Shown in pieces: positions 1-9,092 of a stretch of 64,000 nt of DNA; the stretch's first letter is position 1; each line of letters begins with the position of its first letter. The notes below the pieces were generated by a model. The model was not told where the DNA came from. It searched no databases and was given only the letters and a program-made list of their open reading frames with translations. The translations under genes were made by a program, and so were the position numbers. Origin of the DNA: Promicromonospora thailandica (lineage in GTDB: Bacteria > Actinomycetota > Actinomycetes > Actinomycetales > Cellulomonadaceae); assembly GCF_024171955.1 (NCBI RefSeq), contig NZ_JAMTCS010000011.1:1-64000 (forward strand), given 5' to 3'.

Positions 1-1
1 C

Positions 2-430
2 GGCGGGCGGGTGGACCAGGCCTGGCTGGCCACCCTGGTGGAGACGCTGGGCCTGTCGGGCCGGTTGACCCACCGTCCCGGGGAGCTGTCCGGTGGGCAG
101 CAGCAGCGGGTGGCGATCGCGCGGGCGTTGATCGCTCAGCCGGAGGTGGTCTTCGCCGACGAGCCCACCGGGAACCTGGACTCGCGCTCGGGGGCCGAGG
201 TGCTGTCCTTCCTGCGCCGCTCGGTGCGGGAGCTGGGGCGCACGATCATCATGGTGACCCATGACCCCTCGGCTGCCGCGTACGCGGACCGGGTGGTGCT
301 GATCGCCGACGGTCGGATCGCCGGGGACATCAGCGACCCGACCCCGGAGTCGGCCATGGCCGGCCTGGACGCCCTGCGCACCCTGGAACCGGCCGTCACC
401 ACCGGCACCAGCACCCGGACGGGTGCGTGA
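2..430 (+). CDS. ABC transporter ATP-binding protein, MacB/LolD type (5' end cut by window)
   Basis: This is the C-terminal part of an ABC ATPase; the Walker A half lies before the window. The signature LSGGQQQRVAIARAL is visible, followed by Walker B with D-loop (VVFADEPTGNLDS) and the switch histidine in MVTHD. This set is typical of the MacB/LolD/FtsE family that powers FtsX-like permeases. The stop codon overlaps the start of the next permease by one base (TGATG), so the two are translationally coupled and very probably form one complex at the cytoplasmic membrane. It likely drives antimicrobial-peptide or lipid-related transport, but the substrate cannot be read from the sequence. Confidence 0.95.
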   Translation, partial: GGRVDQAWLATLVETLGLSGRLTHRPGELSGGQQQRVAIARALIAQPEVVFADEPTGNLDSRSGAEVLSFLRRSVRELGRTIIMVTHDPSAAAYADRVVLIADGRIAGDISDPTPESAMAGLDALRTLEPAVTTGTSTRTGA

Positions 431-3096
431 TGACCGCCACGACCCTCACACCACCGGCCACCGGCAGCGCACCCGCCACCGCGGGTGGGTCCCGCTTCCC
501 GACCGCGCGGCTGACGCTGGGGCAGATGCGCCGCAGCACCGGACGCCTCGCCGCCGCAGGCGTCGCCATCCTCATCAGCACCGCCTTCGTGGCGGCGACC
601 CTGCTGGTGGGCAACATCGTCACGACCACGACCTACGACCAGGTGGCCGCCCGCTACGCCGACGCCGACCTCGTCGTGTCCGGCGCGGACTGGAACCTGA
701 CGTCCGCCGACGTCGAGGCCGCGCGCGCCGTCGACGGCGTCGCGGCCGCCGACCTGGAGCGGAGCTTCTACACCGAGCTCACCCGCGGCGGCAAGGTCGT
801 CTACCAGTCGATCGTGCCGCAGGCCTCCGACCCGCGCCTGTCGCCGCTCGAGCTCGCCGAGGGTGCGTGGCCCGAGGGCGCCACCGACATCGCGCTGCCG
901 GGTGACGTCGCCGAACGGCTCGGCATCGCCGTGGGCGACACCGTGTCGGCCACACGCTGGATCGTCGACGACGAGCCCACCGTCGACGACGAGGGCGGCA
1001 CCTGGTACGACAACCAGGAGATCACCGAGAAGCTCACCGTCACCGGTCTGGTGGCCGACCCCTACCAGGCCTACGCCCTCAACGGCGGCATGGGCGTGGT
1101 CTCCGCCGCCACCATGGAGCAGTGGCTCGCCGACGACAGCGGACCCGACAGCCCCCCGACGTCCGAGGCGATGGTCGTCGCGCTCGACGAGCCGGGCGAC
1201 CCGGCGGCCGTCGAGGAGGCGCGGGAGGCGCTCGCCGCCGCCGTGCCCGCGGCCGACGACGTCAAGACCACGCAGGAGTACGCCGAGGGCGTCGTGGCGA
1301 GCCTGTCCGGGGGGCAGAACATCGTCTTCCTGGTGTTCGTCCTGGCCTTCGCCGGCGTGGCCCTCGTGGTCGCGGGCCTGGTCATCGCGAACACCTTCCA
1401 GGTGCTCGTGGCCCAGCGGTCGCGCACGCTGGCCCTGCTGCGCTGCATCGGCGCGGACACCGGCCAGCTCTACCGCAGCGTGCTGCTCGAGGCCGCGATC
1501 CTCGGCCTGATCGCCTCCGTGGGCGGTGTCGCGCTGGGCGCCCTGCTCGTGCAGGCCGGCCTCATGGTCGCACCCGCCTTCGACCTGGCGGTGCCGCTGC
1601 CCGGCGTCGTCACGCTCAGCGCGCCGGTCGTCTTCGTGCCCCTTGCCGTCGGCGTCCTCGTCACCCTGGCCGCCGCCGTCGCCCCGGCCCGGGCCGCGTC
1701 CCGCGTGGCCCCGCTCGCCGCACTGCGCCCGTCGGACGCGCCGACCCTGCGCGGCGCGGGCAAGGTGCGTGCCGTCCTGGCGGGTCTGATGACCGTCGGC
1801 GGCATCGCGCTCCTCGTCGGCGGCATGGTGCTCGGGACGGCCGGCCAGGCCGACATCGGCATCATGGCGGCCGTGCTCGGCGGCTCCCTGTCGCTCGTCG
1901 GCGTCATCCTGGGTGCCGTGTTCTGGCTGCCGCGCGTCGCCGGCGCGTTCGGCCGCCTCGTCGGCTCGGCGGGACCCGCCGCCCGCCTGGCCGCCGCCAA
2001 CACGCAGCGCAACCCGCGCCGCACGGCGGCGACCGCCACCGCACTCCTGATCGGTGTCACGCTCGTCTCCATGATGACGACGGGCGCCGCCAGCGCCCGG
2101 GTCACCCTCGACCAGGAGCTCGACGCGCAGTACCCGGTCGACCTCCAGGTCGGCACCACGTCGCAGGACGAGAACGGGAACGCCGCCGTCATGCCCGGCA
2201 GCGTGTCCGACGCCGTGCGCGGCGTCGAGGGCCTCCGGGCCGTGGCCGACGTGACCACCCTCGTCGCCGACGTGGTCGAGGACGAGGCGGTGCTCCCCGT
2301 GGTCGCCGTGACCCCCGAGGCGCTGACGTCCGTGCTCAACACGCCCGAGGGGGCCGAGGGCTTCGGGCCCGGCACCCTCCTCCTGCCGAAGGAGGTCGCG
2401 GAGACCTACGGGCTGGAGGGGCGCGACACCCTCACCCTCACCGGACCGGCCGGCGAGGTGACGCTCGACGTGGTCGGCACGGACCTGCGCACCACCGACG
2501 CGTACCTGACGCCGTCCGACCTGGTCGCGTTCACGGCGCAGACCGGACCGAACGCCCTCTGGGGCGCGGTCGCCGACGGCGCGGACCCCGCAGGCACCGT
2601 CACCGACGTGCAGGACGCCGTCTCCACGACGGAGGAGGCCGTGGAGGTCAGCGGCGCCGTCGTCGAGCGGCAGGGCTACCAGCAGGTCATCGACGTCATC
2701 CTCGGGATCGTCGTCGGGCTGCTCGCCGTCGCCGTCGTCATCGCGCTCATCGGCGTGGCCAACACGCTGTCGCTGTCGGTCATCGAACGCACCCGCGAGA
2801 ACGCCATGCTCCGCGCGATCGGCCTCACCACGGGGCAGCTGCGCGGCACGCTCGCCGTCGAGGGGATGCTCATCGCCGGCGTCGGCGCGGTGCTCGGCAT
2901 CGTGCTGGGCCTCGTGTACGGCTGGGCGGGCGCCACCGCGGCCCTCGGCGGCGTGGGCACCGTGCCCTTCGTGGTCCCGTGGGTCGAGGTCGCGGTGATG
3001 CTCGGCATCGCCCTGGTGGCCGGACTCGTCGCCTCGGTGGTCCCGGCCCGCGCAGCGGTCCGGACCCGCCCCGTGGCGGCGCTCGCGGCGGAGTAG
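430..3096 (+). CDS. FtsX-like ABC transporter permease (copy 1)
   Basis: An 888-residue permease with two FtsX-like halves. The N-terminal half has one membrane segment near residues 40-60, a large extracytoplasmic domain and three membrane segments near 300-420. Two hydrophobic helices follow at about 450-510, then a second extracytoplasmic domain and a C-terminal three-helix FtsX module near 760-885. ATG at 430 is chosen because it overlaps the ATPase stop; a GTG one codon upstream is possible. It has the usual length for two-domain actinobacterial FtsX permeases. The next gene is a close paralogue, so the ATPase may serve a heterodimer. Substrate unknown. Confidence 0.95.
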   Translation: MTATTLTPPATGSAPATAGGSRFPTARLTLGQMRRSTGRLAAAGVAILISTAFVAATLLVGNIVTTTTYDQVAARYADADLVVSGADWNLTSADVEAARAVDGVAAADLERSFYTELTRGGKVVYQSIVPQASDPRLSPLELAEGAWPEGATDIALPGDVAERLGIAVGDTVSATRWIVDDEPTVDDEGGTWYDNQEITEKLTVTGLVADPYQAYALNGGMGVVSAATMEQWLADDSGPDSPPTSEAMVVALDEPGDPAAVEEAREALAAAVPAADDVKTTQEYAEGVVASLSGGQNIVFLVFVLAFAGVALVVAGLVIANTFQVLVAQRSRTLALLRCIGADTGQLYRSVLLEAAILGLIASVGGVALGALLVQAGLMVAPAFDLAVPLPGVVTLSAPVVFVPLAVGVLVTLAAAVAPARAASRVAPLAALRPSDAPTLRGAGKVRAVLAGLMTVGGIALLVGGMVLGTAGQADIGIMAAVLGGSLSLVGVILGAVFWLPRVAGAFGRLVGSAGPAARLAAANTQRNPRRTAATATALLIGVTLVSMMTTGAASARVTLDQELDAQYPVDLQVGTTSQDENGNAAVMPGSVSDAVRGVEGLRAVADVTTLVADVVEDEAVLPVVAVTPEALTSVLNTPEGAEGFGPGTLLLPKEVAETYGLEGRDTLTLTGPAGEVTLDVVGTDLRTTDAYLTPSDLVAFTAQTGPNALWGAVADGADPAGTVTDVQDAVSTTEEAVEVSGAVVERQGYQQVIDVILGIVVGLLAVAVVIALIGVANTLSLSVIERTRENAMLRAIGLTTGQLRGTLAVEGMLIAGVGAVLGIVLGLVYGWAGATAALGGVGTVPFVVPWVEVAVMLGIALVAGLVASVVPARAAVRTRPVAALAAE

Positions 3097-3204
3097 AGCC
3101 CCTCCGCCGCCGAGGCAGGGCTGCGACGGCGACACCGGCCCCTGGTGTCCCGCCGTAGCCCTGTCCCACCCCGGAACAAGCCCGCACCGTCGCGAGGAGA
3201 GCAC

Positions 3205-5811
3205 GTGGCCACCATCGACCCGACCGTCCGGCTCACCCTCGGCCAGATGCGGCGCAGCGCCGGCCGCCTCGCCGCCGCGGCCACCGCCGTCGTCATCGGT
3301 ACCGCCTTCGTCGCCGCGACGCTCCTGGCGGGCGGCATCGTCACCCGCACCACGTACGACCAGGTGGCCGCGCAGTACGCGGACGGCGACCTCGTGGTGT
3401 TCGACCGCACGGGCACGCTGACGTCCCAGGACGTGGCGACGATCCGGGCCGTCGACGGCGTCTCGGCCGCGGACGGCCTGCGGGGCACCTACGCGGAGCT
3501 CAACCGCGACGGCCGCACCGTCTACCAGGCGCTGCTCGGGGCGCCGTCCGACCCGCGGCTCTCGCCGCTCGACCTCGCCTCCGGGACGTGGCCGGACCGG
3601 GCCGGCCAGATCGCGCTGCCCGTGGACGCCGCGCGGCTGCTCGGGGTGGACGTCGGCGACACGATCTCCTCGACGCGGTGGCTGCCGGGGGCCAAGCCCG
3701 TCATGGACGAGAACGGCGTCGACCGCGACGGGGGCCGCGCGGGCACCGAGCGGCTGACCGTGTCCGGCCTCGTGGACGACCCCCTGCACGCGTACGCCGC
3801 CAGCGGGGGCGTCGCCGTCGTCACCCCCGCCGCCCTGGAGCAGCGGCTCGCGGCGGAAGCCGCGGGCCCCCTGCCCGGCCTGCGCACCGTGGTCGTCGCC
3901 CTGGACCGCTCCGACGCCGCGGCCGTGGCCGCCGCACGGGACGCGCTCGCCGCGGCCGTGCCGCGGGCGACCGGGATCACCACCCCCGAGGCGTACGCCG
4001 AGGACGTCGTCGCCGGGCTGGCGGACGGCCAGAACATCATCTTCCTCGTCTTCGTCCTGGCCCTGGCCGGGGTGTCCCTCGTGGTCGCGGGCCTGGTCAT
4101 CGCGAACACCTTCCAGGTGCTCGTGGCCCAGCGGTCGCGCACCCTGGCCCTGCTGCGCTGCATCGGGGCGGGTACCGGCCAGGTCTACCGCACCGTGCTG
4201 CTGGAGGCGGCCGCCGTCGGCGTCGTCGCCTCCGCCGCGGGCGTCCTCGCGGGGGCCGCCCTCGTGCAGGGTGGCCTGCTGCTCGCGCCCCTGTTCGACC
4301 TCGGCGTCGCGCTGCCGCCGACCGTGTCCCTGAGCGTGCCCGTCCTGCTGATCCCGCTCGGCGTGGGCGTGCTCGTCACGCTCCTGGCCGCACTGGCACC
4401 GGCCCGGGCCGCCGCGCGCGTGGCGCCGGTCGCCGCGCTGAGCCCGGCCGTCGCGCCCGACCTGCGGGGCGCGGGCCGCGCCCGCTCGGTGTTCGCCTGG
4501 ATCGCCGGCGCAGGCGGGCTCGCGCTGCTGGCCACCGGGGTCGCCCTCGGCATGTCCGGCCGTATCGACGTGGGACTGTTCGCCGCGGTGTTCGGCGGTT
4601 CCGTGTCCCTGGTCGGCGTCATCGTCGGGTCCGTCTTCTGGCTGCCGCGGGTCGCGGCGACGCTCGGCCACCTCGTGGACGTCGCGGGCCCCGCGGCCCG
4701 GCTGGCCTCAGCCAACGCGCTGCGCAACCCGCGCCGCACCGCCGCGACCTCCACCGCGCTGCTCATCGGCGTCACCCTCGTCTCCATGATGACCACGGGC
4801 GCCGCGAGCGCCCGTCTCACCATGGACCACCAGCTCGACTCCCGGTTCCCCGTCGACCTGCAGGTCTCGAGCGTCGCGCCCACGGCGGGCGGCGCCCTGG
4901 CGGCCGTGCCCGCACCGGTCGCCGGGGCGCTCGCGGACGTCGACGGGCTGGGTCCGGCGGTGGAGGTCACCGCGGTGTCGCTGCGGCAGGCCGGGGGCGG
5001 ACGCCGGGTGCCGGTCGCCGCCGTCGCACCGGAGGCCCTCCGGACCGTGCTGAACACCCCGGCCGACGCCGCCCGCATGCGGCCCGGCGCGCTCGTGGTG
5101 CCCGAGCGGGCCGCGACGTCGTACGGTCTGGCGGGCGCCGACCGGGTCACCCTGACGGGGCCGGGTGGCACGGTCACGCTCGACGTCGTGCACACCGACA
5201 CGCTGTCGTCGCGGACGTACCTGCTGCCGCGGGACCTCGCGGCCCTGGCCCCGGGTCTGGCGCCCAACGAGCTCTGGGCTGCCGTGGACGACGCCCGCGA
5301 CCCCGCCGCGGTCGTGGCGGCGGCGCAGCGTGCGGTGTCGGGCACCAGCGAGGCGGTGTCCGTGGCCGGGATCGTCGTGGAGCGGGCCTCCTACCAGCAG
5401 ATGATCGACGTGATCCTGGCGATCGTGGTCGGCCTGCTCGCGGTGGCCGTCGTGATCGCGCTGATCGGCGTGGCCAACACGCTGTCGCTGTCGGTCGTGG
5501 AACGCACCCGGGAGAACGCGGTGCTGCGCGCCATCGGCCTGTCCAAGGGCCAGCTGCGGGCCACGCTCGCCATCGAGGGCATGGTCATCGCGGGCGTGGG
5601 CGCTGTGCTCGGCATCGTGCTCGGCCTGGTCTACGGCTGGGCGGGCGCGACGACGGCGCTGTCGGCGCTCGGCGAGGTGCCGCTGGTGGTCCCGTGGGCC
5701 GAGGTCGGCGTGGTCGCCGTCGTGGCCCTGCTCGCGGGCCTGGTCGCCTCCGTGGCGCCGGCCCGGGCCGCCACCCGCACCCACCCGGTCACGGCCCTGG
5801 CCGCCCGGTGA
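3205..5811 (+). CDS. FtsX-like ABC transporter permease (copy 2)
   Basis: An 868-residue paralogue of the preceding permease with the same layout and long stretches of identical residues (LTLGQMRRS near the N-terminus, VVAGLVIANTFQVLVAQRSR and the helices after it). GTG at 3205 is preferred over the upstream in-frame start at 3145 because a GAGGAG box lies at 3194-3199 and homology with copy 1 begins right after it. The 108-bp gap to copy 1 still fits one operon. The two genes share a 67-bp identical DNA run (1361-1427 and 4076-4142), pointing to recent duplication or gene conversion. Probably the second subunit of the same transporter. Confidence 0.93.
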   Translation: MATIDPTVRLTLGQMRRSAGRLAAAATAVVIGTAFVAATLLAGGIVTRTTYDQVAAQYADGDLVVFDRTGTLTSQDVATIRAVDGVSAADGLRGTYAELNRDGRTVYQALLGAPSDPRLSPLDLASGTWPDRAGQIALPVDAARLLGVDVGDTISSTRWLPGAKPVMDENGVDRDGGRAGTERLTVSGLVDDPLHAYAASGGVAVVTPAALEQRLAAEAAGPLPGLRTVVVALDRSDAAAVAAARDALAAAVPRATGITTPEAYAEDVVAGLADGQNIIFLVFVLALAGVSLVVAGLVIANTFQVLVAQRSRTLALLRCIGAGTGQVYRTVLLEAAAVGVVASAAGVLAGAALVQGGLLLAPLFDLGVALPPTVSLSVPVLLIPLGVGVLVTLLAALAPARAAARVAPVAALSPAVAPDLRGAGRARSVFAWIAGAGGLALLATGVALGMSGRIDVGLFAAVFGGSVSLVGVIVGSVFWLPRVAATLGHLVDVAGPAARLASANALRNPRRTAATSTALLIGVTLVSMMTTGAASARLTMDHQLDSRFPVDLQVSSVAPTAGGALAAVPAPVAGALADVDGLGPAVEVTAVSLRQAGGGRRVPVAAVAPEALRTVLNTPADAARMRPGALVVPERAATSYGLAGADRVTLTGPGGTVTLDVVHTDTLSSRTYLLPRDLAALAPGLAPNELWAAVDDARDPAAVVAAAQRAVSGTSEAVSVAGIVVERASYQQMIDVILAIVVGLLAVAVVIALIGVANTLSLSVVERTRENAVLRAIGLSKGQLRATLAIEGMVIAGVGAVLGIVLGLVYGWAGATTALSALGEVPLVVPWAEVGVVAVVALLAGLVASVAPARAATRTHPVTALAAR

Positions 5812-5824
5812 GCCGCGGTCCGGC

Positions 5825-6532
5825 TCAGGAGCCGGGGCGCACCAGGCCCGTCTCGTAGGCCGTCACGACCGCCTGCACGCGGTCGCGGGCGTCGAGCTTG
5901 GCCAGGATGCGGCCCACGTGGGTCTTGACCGTCGCCTCCGCCACGTACAGGTCCGCGGCGATCTCCGTGTTCGACCGTCCCCGGGCCATGAGCACCAGCA
6001 CCTCGCGCTCGCGGCTCGTGAGCCCCGCCAGCGCCTCCTTCGGCCCGGCGGCCTCCTCCGGGGGCAGCGCGGTCACCAGCCGTTCCATGAGCCGCCGCGT
6101 GGACGACGGCGCGATCACCGCGTCACCCTGGTGCACCGTGCGGATGGCGGTGAGGAGCTCCTCCGGCTGGGCGTCCTTGAGCAGGAAGCCGCTGGCGCCG
6201 GCGCGGATCGCGTCCAGCACGTACTCGTCGAGGTCGAACGTCGTCAGCACCACGACGCGGGGGTCGCCCGCCGCGGCGCGCCCGCCGTCGGCCAGGAGCG
6301 CCCGCGTCGCGGACAGCCCGTCCATGCCGGGCATGCGCACGTCCATGAGCACGACGTCGGACGCCGTCGCTCCGAGCAGCCGCAGCGCCTCGCGGCCGTC
6401 GTCGGCCTCGACCACCACCTGGAGGTCGGGCTGCGAGTCGATCACCATGCGCAGGCCCGCGCGGACCAGGGGCTGGTCGTCGACGAGCGCGACGCGCACG
6501 GGTCCGTCGGGGAGGCCGGGGGCCTGGGTCAT
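5825..6532 (-). CDS. Response regulator, NarL/LuxR family
   Basis: A 235-residue two-component response regulator. The receiver domain has the acidic pair D18-D19, the phospho-acceptor D64 in LMDVRMPGMDG and the usual conserved Thr and Lys further on. A LuxR/NarL helix-turn-helix begins at LTSREREVLVLMARG near residue 165. Its start codon overlaps the stop of the upstream histidine kinase by 4 bp (ATGA), so the pair is co-translated. It converges with the FtsX-type transporter operon, with stops 13 bp apart. Such NarL pairs often control adjacent ABC exporters in actinobacteria, a contextual inference. Confidence 0.96.
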   Translation of the reverse strand: MTQAPGLPDGPVRVALVDDQPLVRAGLRMVIDSQPDLQVVVEADDGREALRLLGATASDVVLMDVRMPGMDGLSATRALLADGGRAAAGDPRVVVLTTFDLDEYVLDAIRAGASGFLLKDAQPEELLTAIRTVHQGDAVIAPSSTRRLMERLVTALPPEEAAGPKEALAGLTSREREVLVLMARGRSNTEIAADLYVAEATVKTHVGRILAKLDARDRVQAVVTAYETGLVRPGS

Positions 6533-8241
6533 CGTGCTCCTCGGGTGTCGTGCAGGTCGGTCCGGTCGGGGTGTTCTTCGTCGTGCTCTGTGTGCTCTGT
6601 GAGCTCTGTGTGCTCGGTCCGCTCGGCGCTCGCGGGACCCGGCGCGCCGGATCGGTCCGCCGCGGCTGGTGCCGGCCCGTCCTCCTCCGGCCGGGGCGCG
6701 TCGGCCGGAGGCTCGGCCTCCACCGCAGCGGGCTGGGCCGCAGCGGCATCAGCATCGGCATCGGCCGCGGGCTGCCCGGCGTCGACCGCGGCCTGTTCGG
6801 CATCGACCGCGACCGGCTCGGTGACGGCGGGGACCCGGGCGGCCGCCCGCGGGATCGGCACCACGAACCGGACCGAGAACCCGCCGCCGCGGCGGGGTCC
6901 CGCGGTGAGCGTGCCACCGAACATCTCGGCGCGCTCGCGCATCCCGAGCAGACCGTAGCCCGGGGCGGGGGCGGGCTCGTCGGGGCTCGGGGAGCCGTCG
7001 GCCGCCAGGCCGCGGCCGTCGTCCTCGACGCGCAGCTCCACCTCCTCCTCGCCCCAGCGCACCAGGACGGTGACCGCCGGGCGGGGGCCGGCGTGCTTGC
7101 GCACGTTGGTGAGCGCCTCCTGGCACACGCGGTAGAGCGTGAGCCCGACGCCGGGCGGCAGCCGCCGCTCGACCCCGACGCGCGCCCAGGAGACCCGCAT
7201 GCCGCTGTCGCGCGCCTGCTCGACGAGCTGCCCGATGTCGGCGGCGTCGGGCTGGGGACGCAGCGGGGCCGCTCCCGACGCGGGCGTGGTCCCGCCGCCC
7301 GGTGGCGCGCCGTGGTCGGCGGCGTCCGGCGGGGTTCCGGCGGCGACGACGCCGACGTGCGCGGCGCCCGACCCCGCCGCGCCCGACCCCGCGCCGCGCG
7401 GCCGCGTACCGGCCGGGGCGCGCGGGACGTCGTCCGGGGCGACCAGGCCCAGCGGTGTGGTGGGGGCGGGCTGGTCGTCCCGCAGCACCCCGAGCAGGCG
7501 GCGCATGTCGGCCAGGGCGGCGCGGCCGGTCTCGGCGATGGTGCCCAGCGAGCGCTGCGCGGCGGCGGGGTCGGCGGTGGCGGCGTACCGGCCGCCGTCG
7601 GCCTGCGCGATGATCACGGACAGCGAGTGGGCCACGATGTCGTGCATCTCGCGCGCGATGCGCGAGCGCTCGGCGGCCGTGGCGATCTGCGCCTGCTGGT
7701 CGCGCTCGATCTCCAGCCGCAGGGTGCGGTCGCGCATCGCCAGGAGCATGGCGCGGCGCGAGCGGCGCACCAGGCCGAACGCGAAGGACGCCGCGAGCAG
7801 GGCGAGCGTCGGGATCACGACGACCACGCTGTGCACCGACAGGTTGACGGCCAGGCCGAACGCCACGGCGCCGACGACACCGAGAGCCGCGCAGGTCAGG
7901 TAGGCGCGGCGCGTGCCGTAGACCGTGATGCAGTAGATCGAGACCAGCACGAGCAGGTCGGCGGCGACCAGGTCGACGTCGAGCACCCACAGCTGCACCA
8001 TGCTCGCGACGAACACGGCGACGGCGGACGCGAAGGGCCGGGTGCGGCACCAGGGCAGCGGGGCGAGCACGAGGAGCGAGGCGATCACGCCGGCCCTGAG
8101 GTCGTACCCGGGGGAGAAGCTGGTGCTGGACATCGTCAGCATCCCGGGGATCAGCACGAGCGCCGCGAGCACCGTCCAGCCGAGGTCCATGAGGAACCTG
8201 TGCCGTTCCGACCACTGCGCCCACCGCTCGTACCACCCCAT
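6529..8241 (-). CDS. Sensor histidine kinase, NarL-type (HisKA_3/HATPase)
   Basis: A 570-residue membrane sensor kinase. Residues 1-170 hold about five hydrophobic helices with short loops, so the sensor is probably intramembrane. The phospho-acceptor is H200 in REMHDIVAHSLSVI, typical of HisKA_3, followed by the ATP-binding N box (LTNVRKHAG) and G boxes (VEDDGRGL, GYGLLGMRERAEMFGG). It is longer than usual for two reasons: an Ala/Pro/Gly-rich insertion between the two catalytic domains, and an Ala/Asp/Glu-rich tail after about residue 470 ending in repeated HTELTEHTEHDEEH-like text. The ATG at 8241 lies 7 nt after a TACGCT hexamer (8254-8249), suggesting a leaderless mRNA. Confidence 0.95.
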   Translation of the reverse strand: MGWYERWAQWSERHRFLMDLGWTVLAALVLIPGMLTMSSTSFSPGYDLRAGVIASLLVLAPLPWCRTRPFASAVAVFVASMVQLWVLDVDLVAADLLVLVSIYCITVYGTRRAYLTCAALGVVGAVAFGLAVNLSVHSVVVVIPTLALLAASFAFGLVRRSRRAMLLAMRDRTLRLEIERDQQAQIATAAERSRIAREMHDIVAHSLSVIIAQADGGRYAATADPAAAQRSLGTIAETGRAALADMRRLLGVLRDDQPAPTTPLGLVAPDDVPRAPAGTRPRGAGSGAAGSGAAHVGVVAAGTPPDAADHGAPPGGGTTPASGAAPLRPQPDAADIGQLVEQARDSGMRVSWARVGVERRLPPGVGLTLYRVCQEALTNVRKHAGPRPAVTVLVRWGEEEVELRVEDDGRGLAADGSPSPDEPAPAPGYGLLGMRERAEMFGGTLTAGPRRGGGFSVRFVVPIPRAAARVPAVTEPVAVDAEQAAVDAGQPAADADADAAAAQPAAVEAEPPADAPRPEEDGPAPAAADRSGAPGPASAERTEHTELTEHTEHDEEHPDRTDLHDTRGAR

Positions 8242-8248
8242 GCAGGTC

Positions 8249-8254
8249 AGCGTA
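8249..8254 (-). promoter_or_regulatory. -10 element of leaderless histidine kinase mRNA
   Basis: TACGCT reads on the minus strand with exactly 7 nt to the ATG at 8241. The expected transcription start coincides with or touches the start codon, and no Shine-Dalgarno sequence is present. Confidence 0.55.
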
Positions 8255-8392
8255 GGTGGAACCGTTGCGCGGGCGCGTCATACCGTGGTAGCACTTGCGC
8301 CGTGGCCCCCTCAGCCGAAAGGATTCGGTGAGCGGCCCGCGCGGCGGCCATCTTCATCGTGCCCGGGTGGCGCCGGAGCGTCGGTTATGCCC

Positions 8393-8398
8393 TACGAT
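8393..8398 (+). promoter_or_regulatory. -10 element of leaderless OmpR-type regulator mRNA
   Basis: TACGAT lies 6 nt before the ATG at 8405, so the predicted +1 is the A of the start codon. It excludes the upstream in-frame ATG at 8387, which precedes the hexamer. No good -35 box is visible. Confidence 0.6.
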
Positions 8399-8404
8399 GG
8401 CGAA

Positions 8405-9088
<684 letters not shown>

Positions 9089-9092
9089 CCAG

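Noticed and set aside
1122-3158. 678-residue plus-strand frame inside the first permease
   Set aside because: Arg-rich low-complexity translation in an alternative frame of a real gene.
136-4671. 1,511-residue open frame on the minus strand opposite the FtsX genes
   Set aside because: It is the antisense shadow of two clear permease genes. Its translation is Arg/Gly/His-rich with no domain, as expected from high GC.
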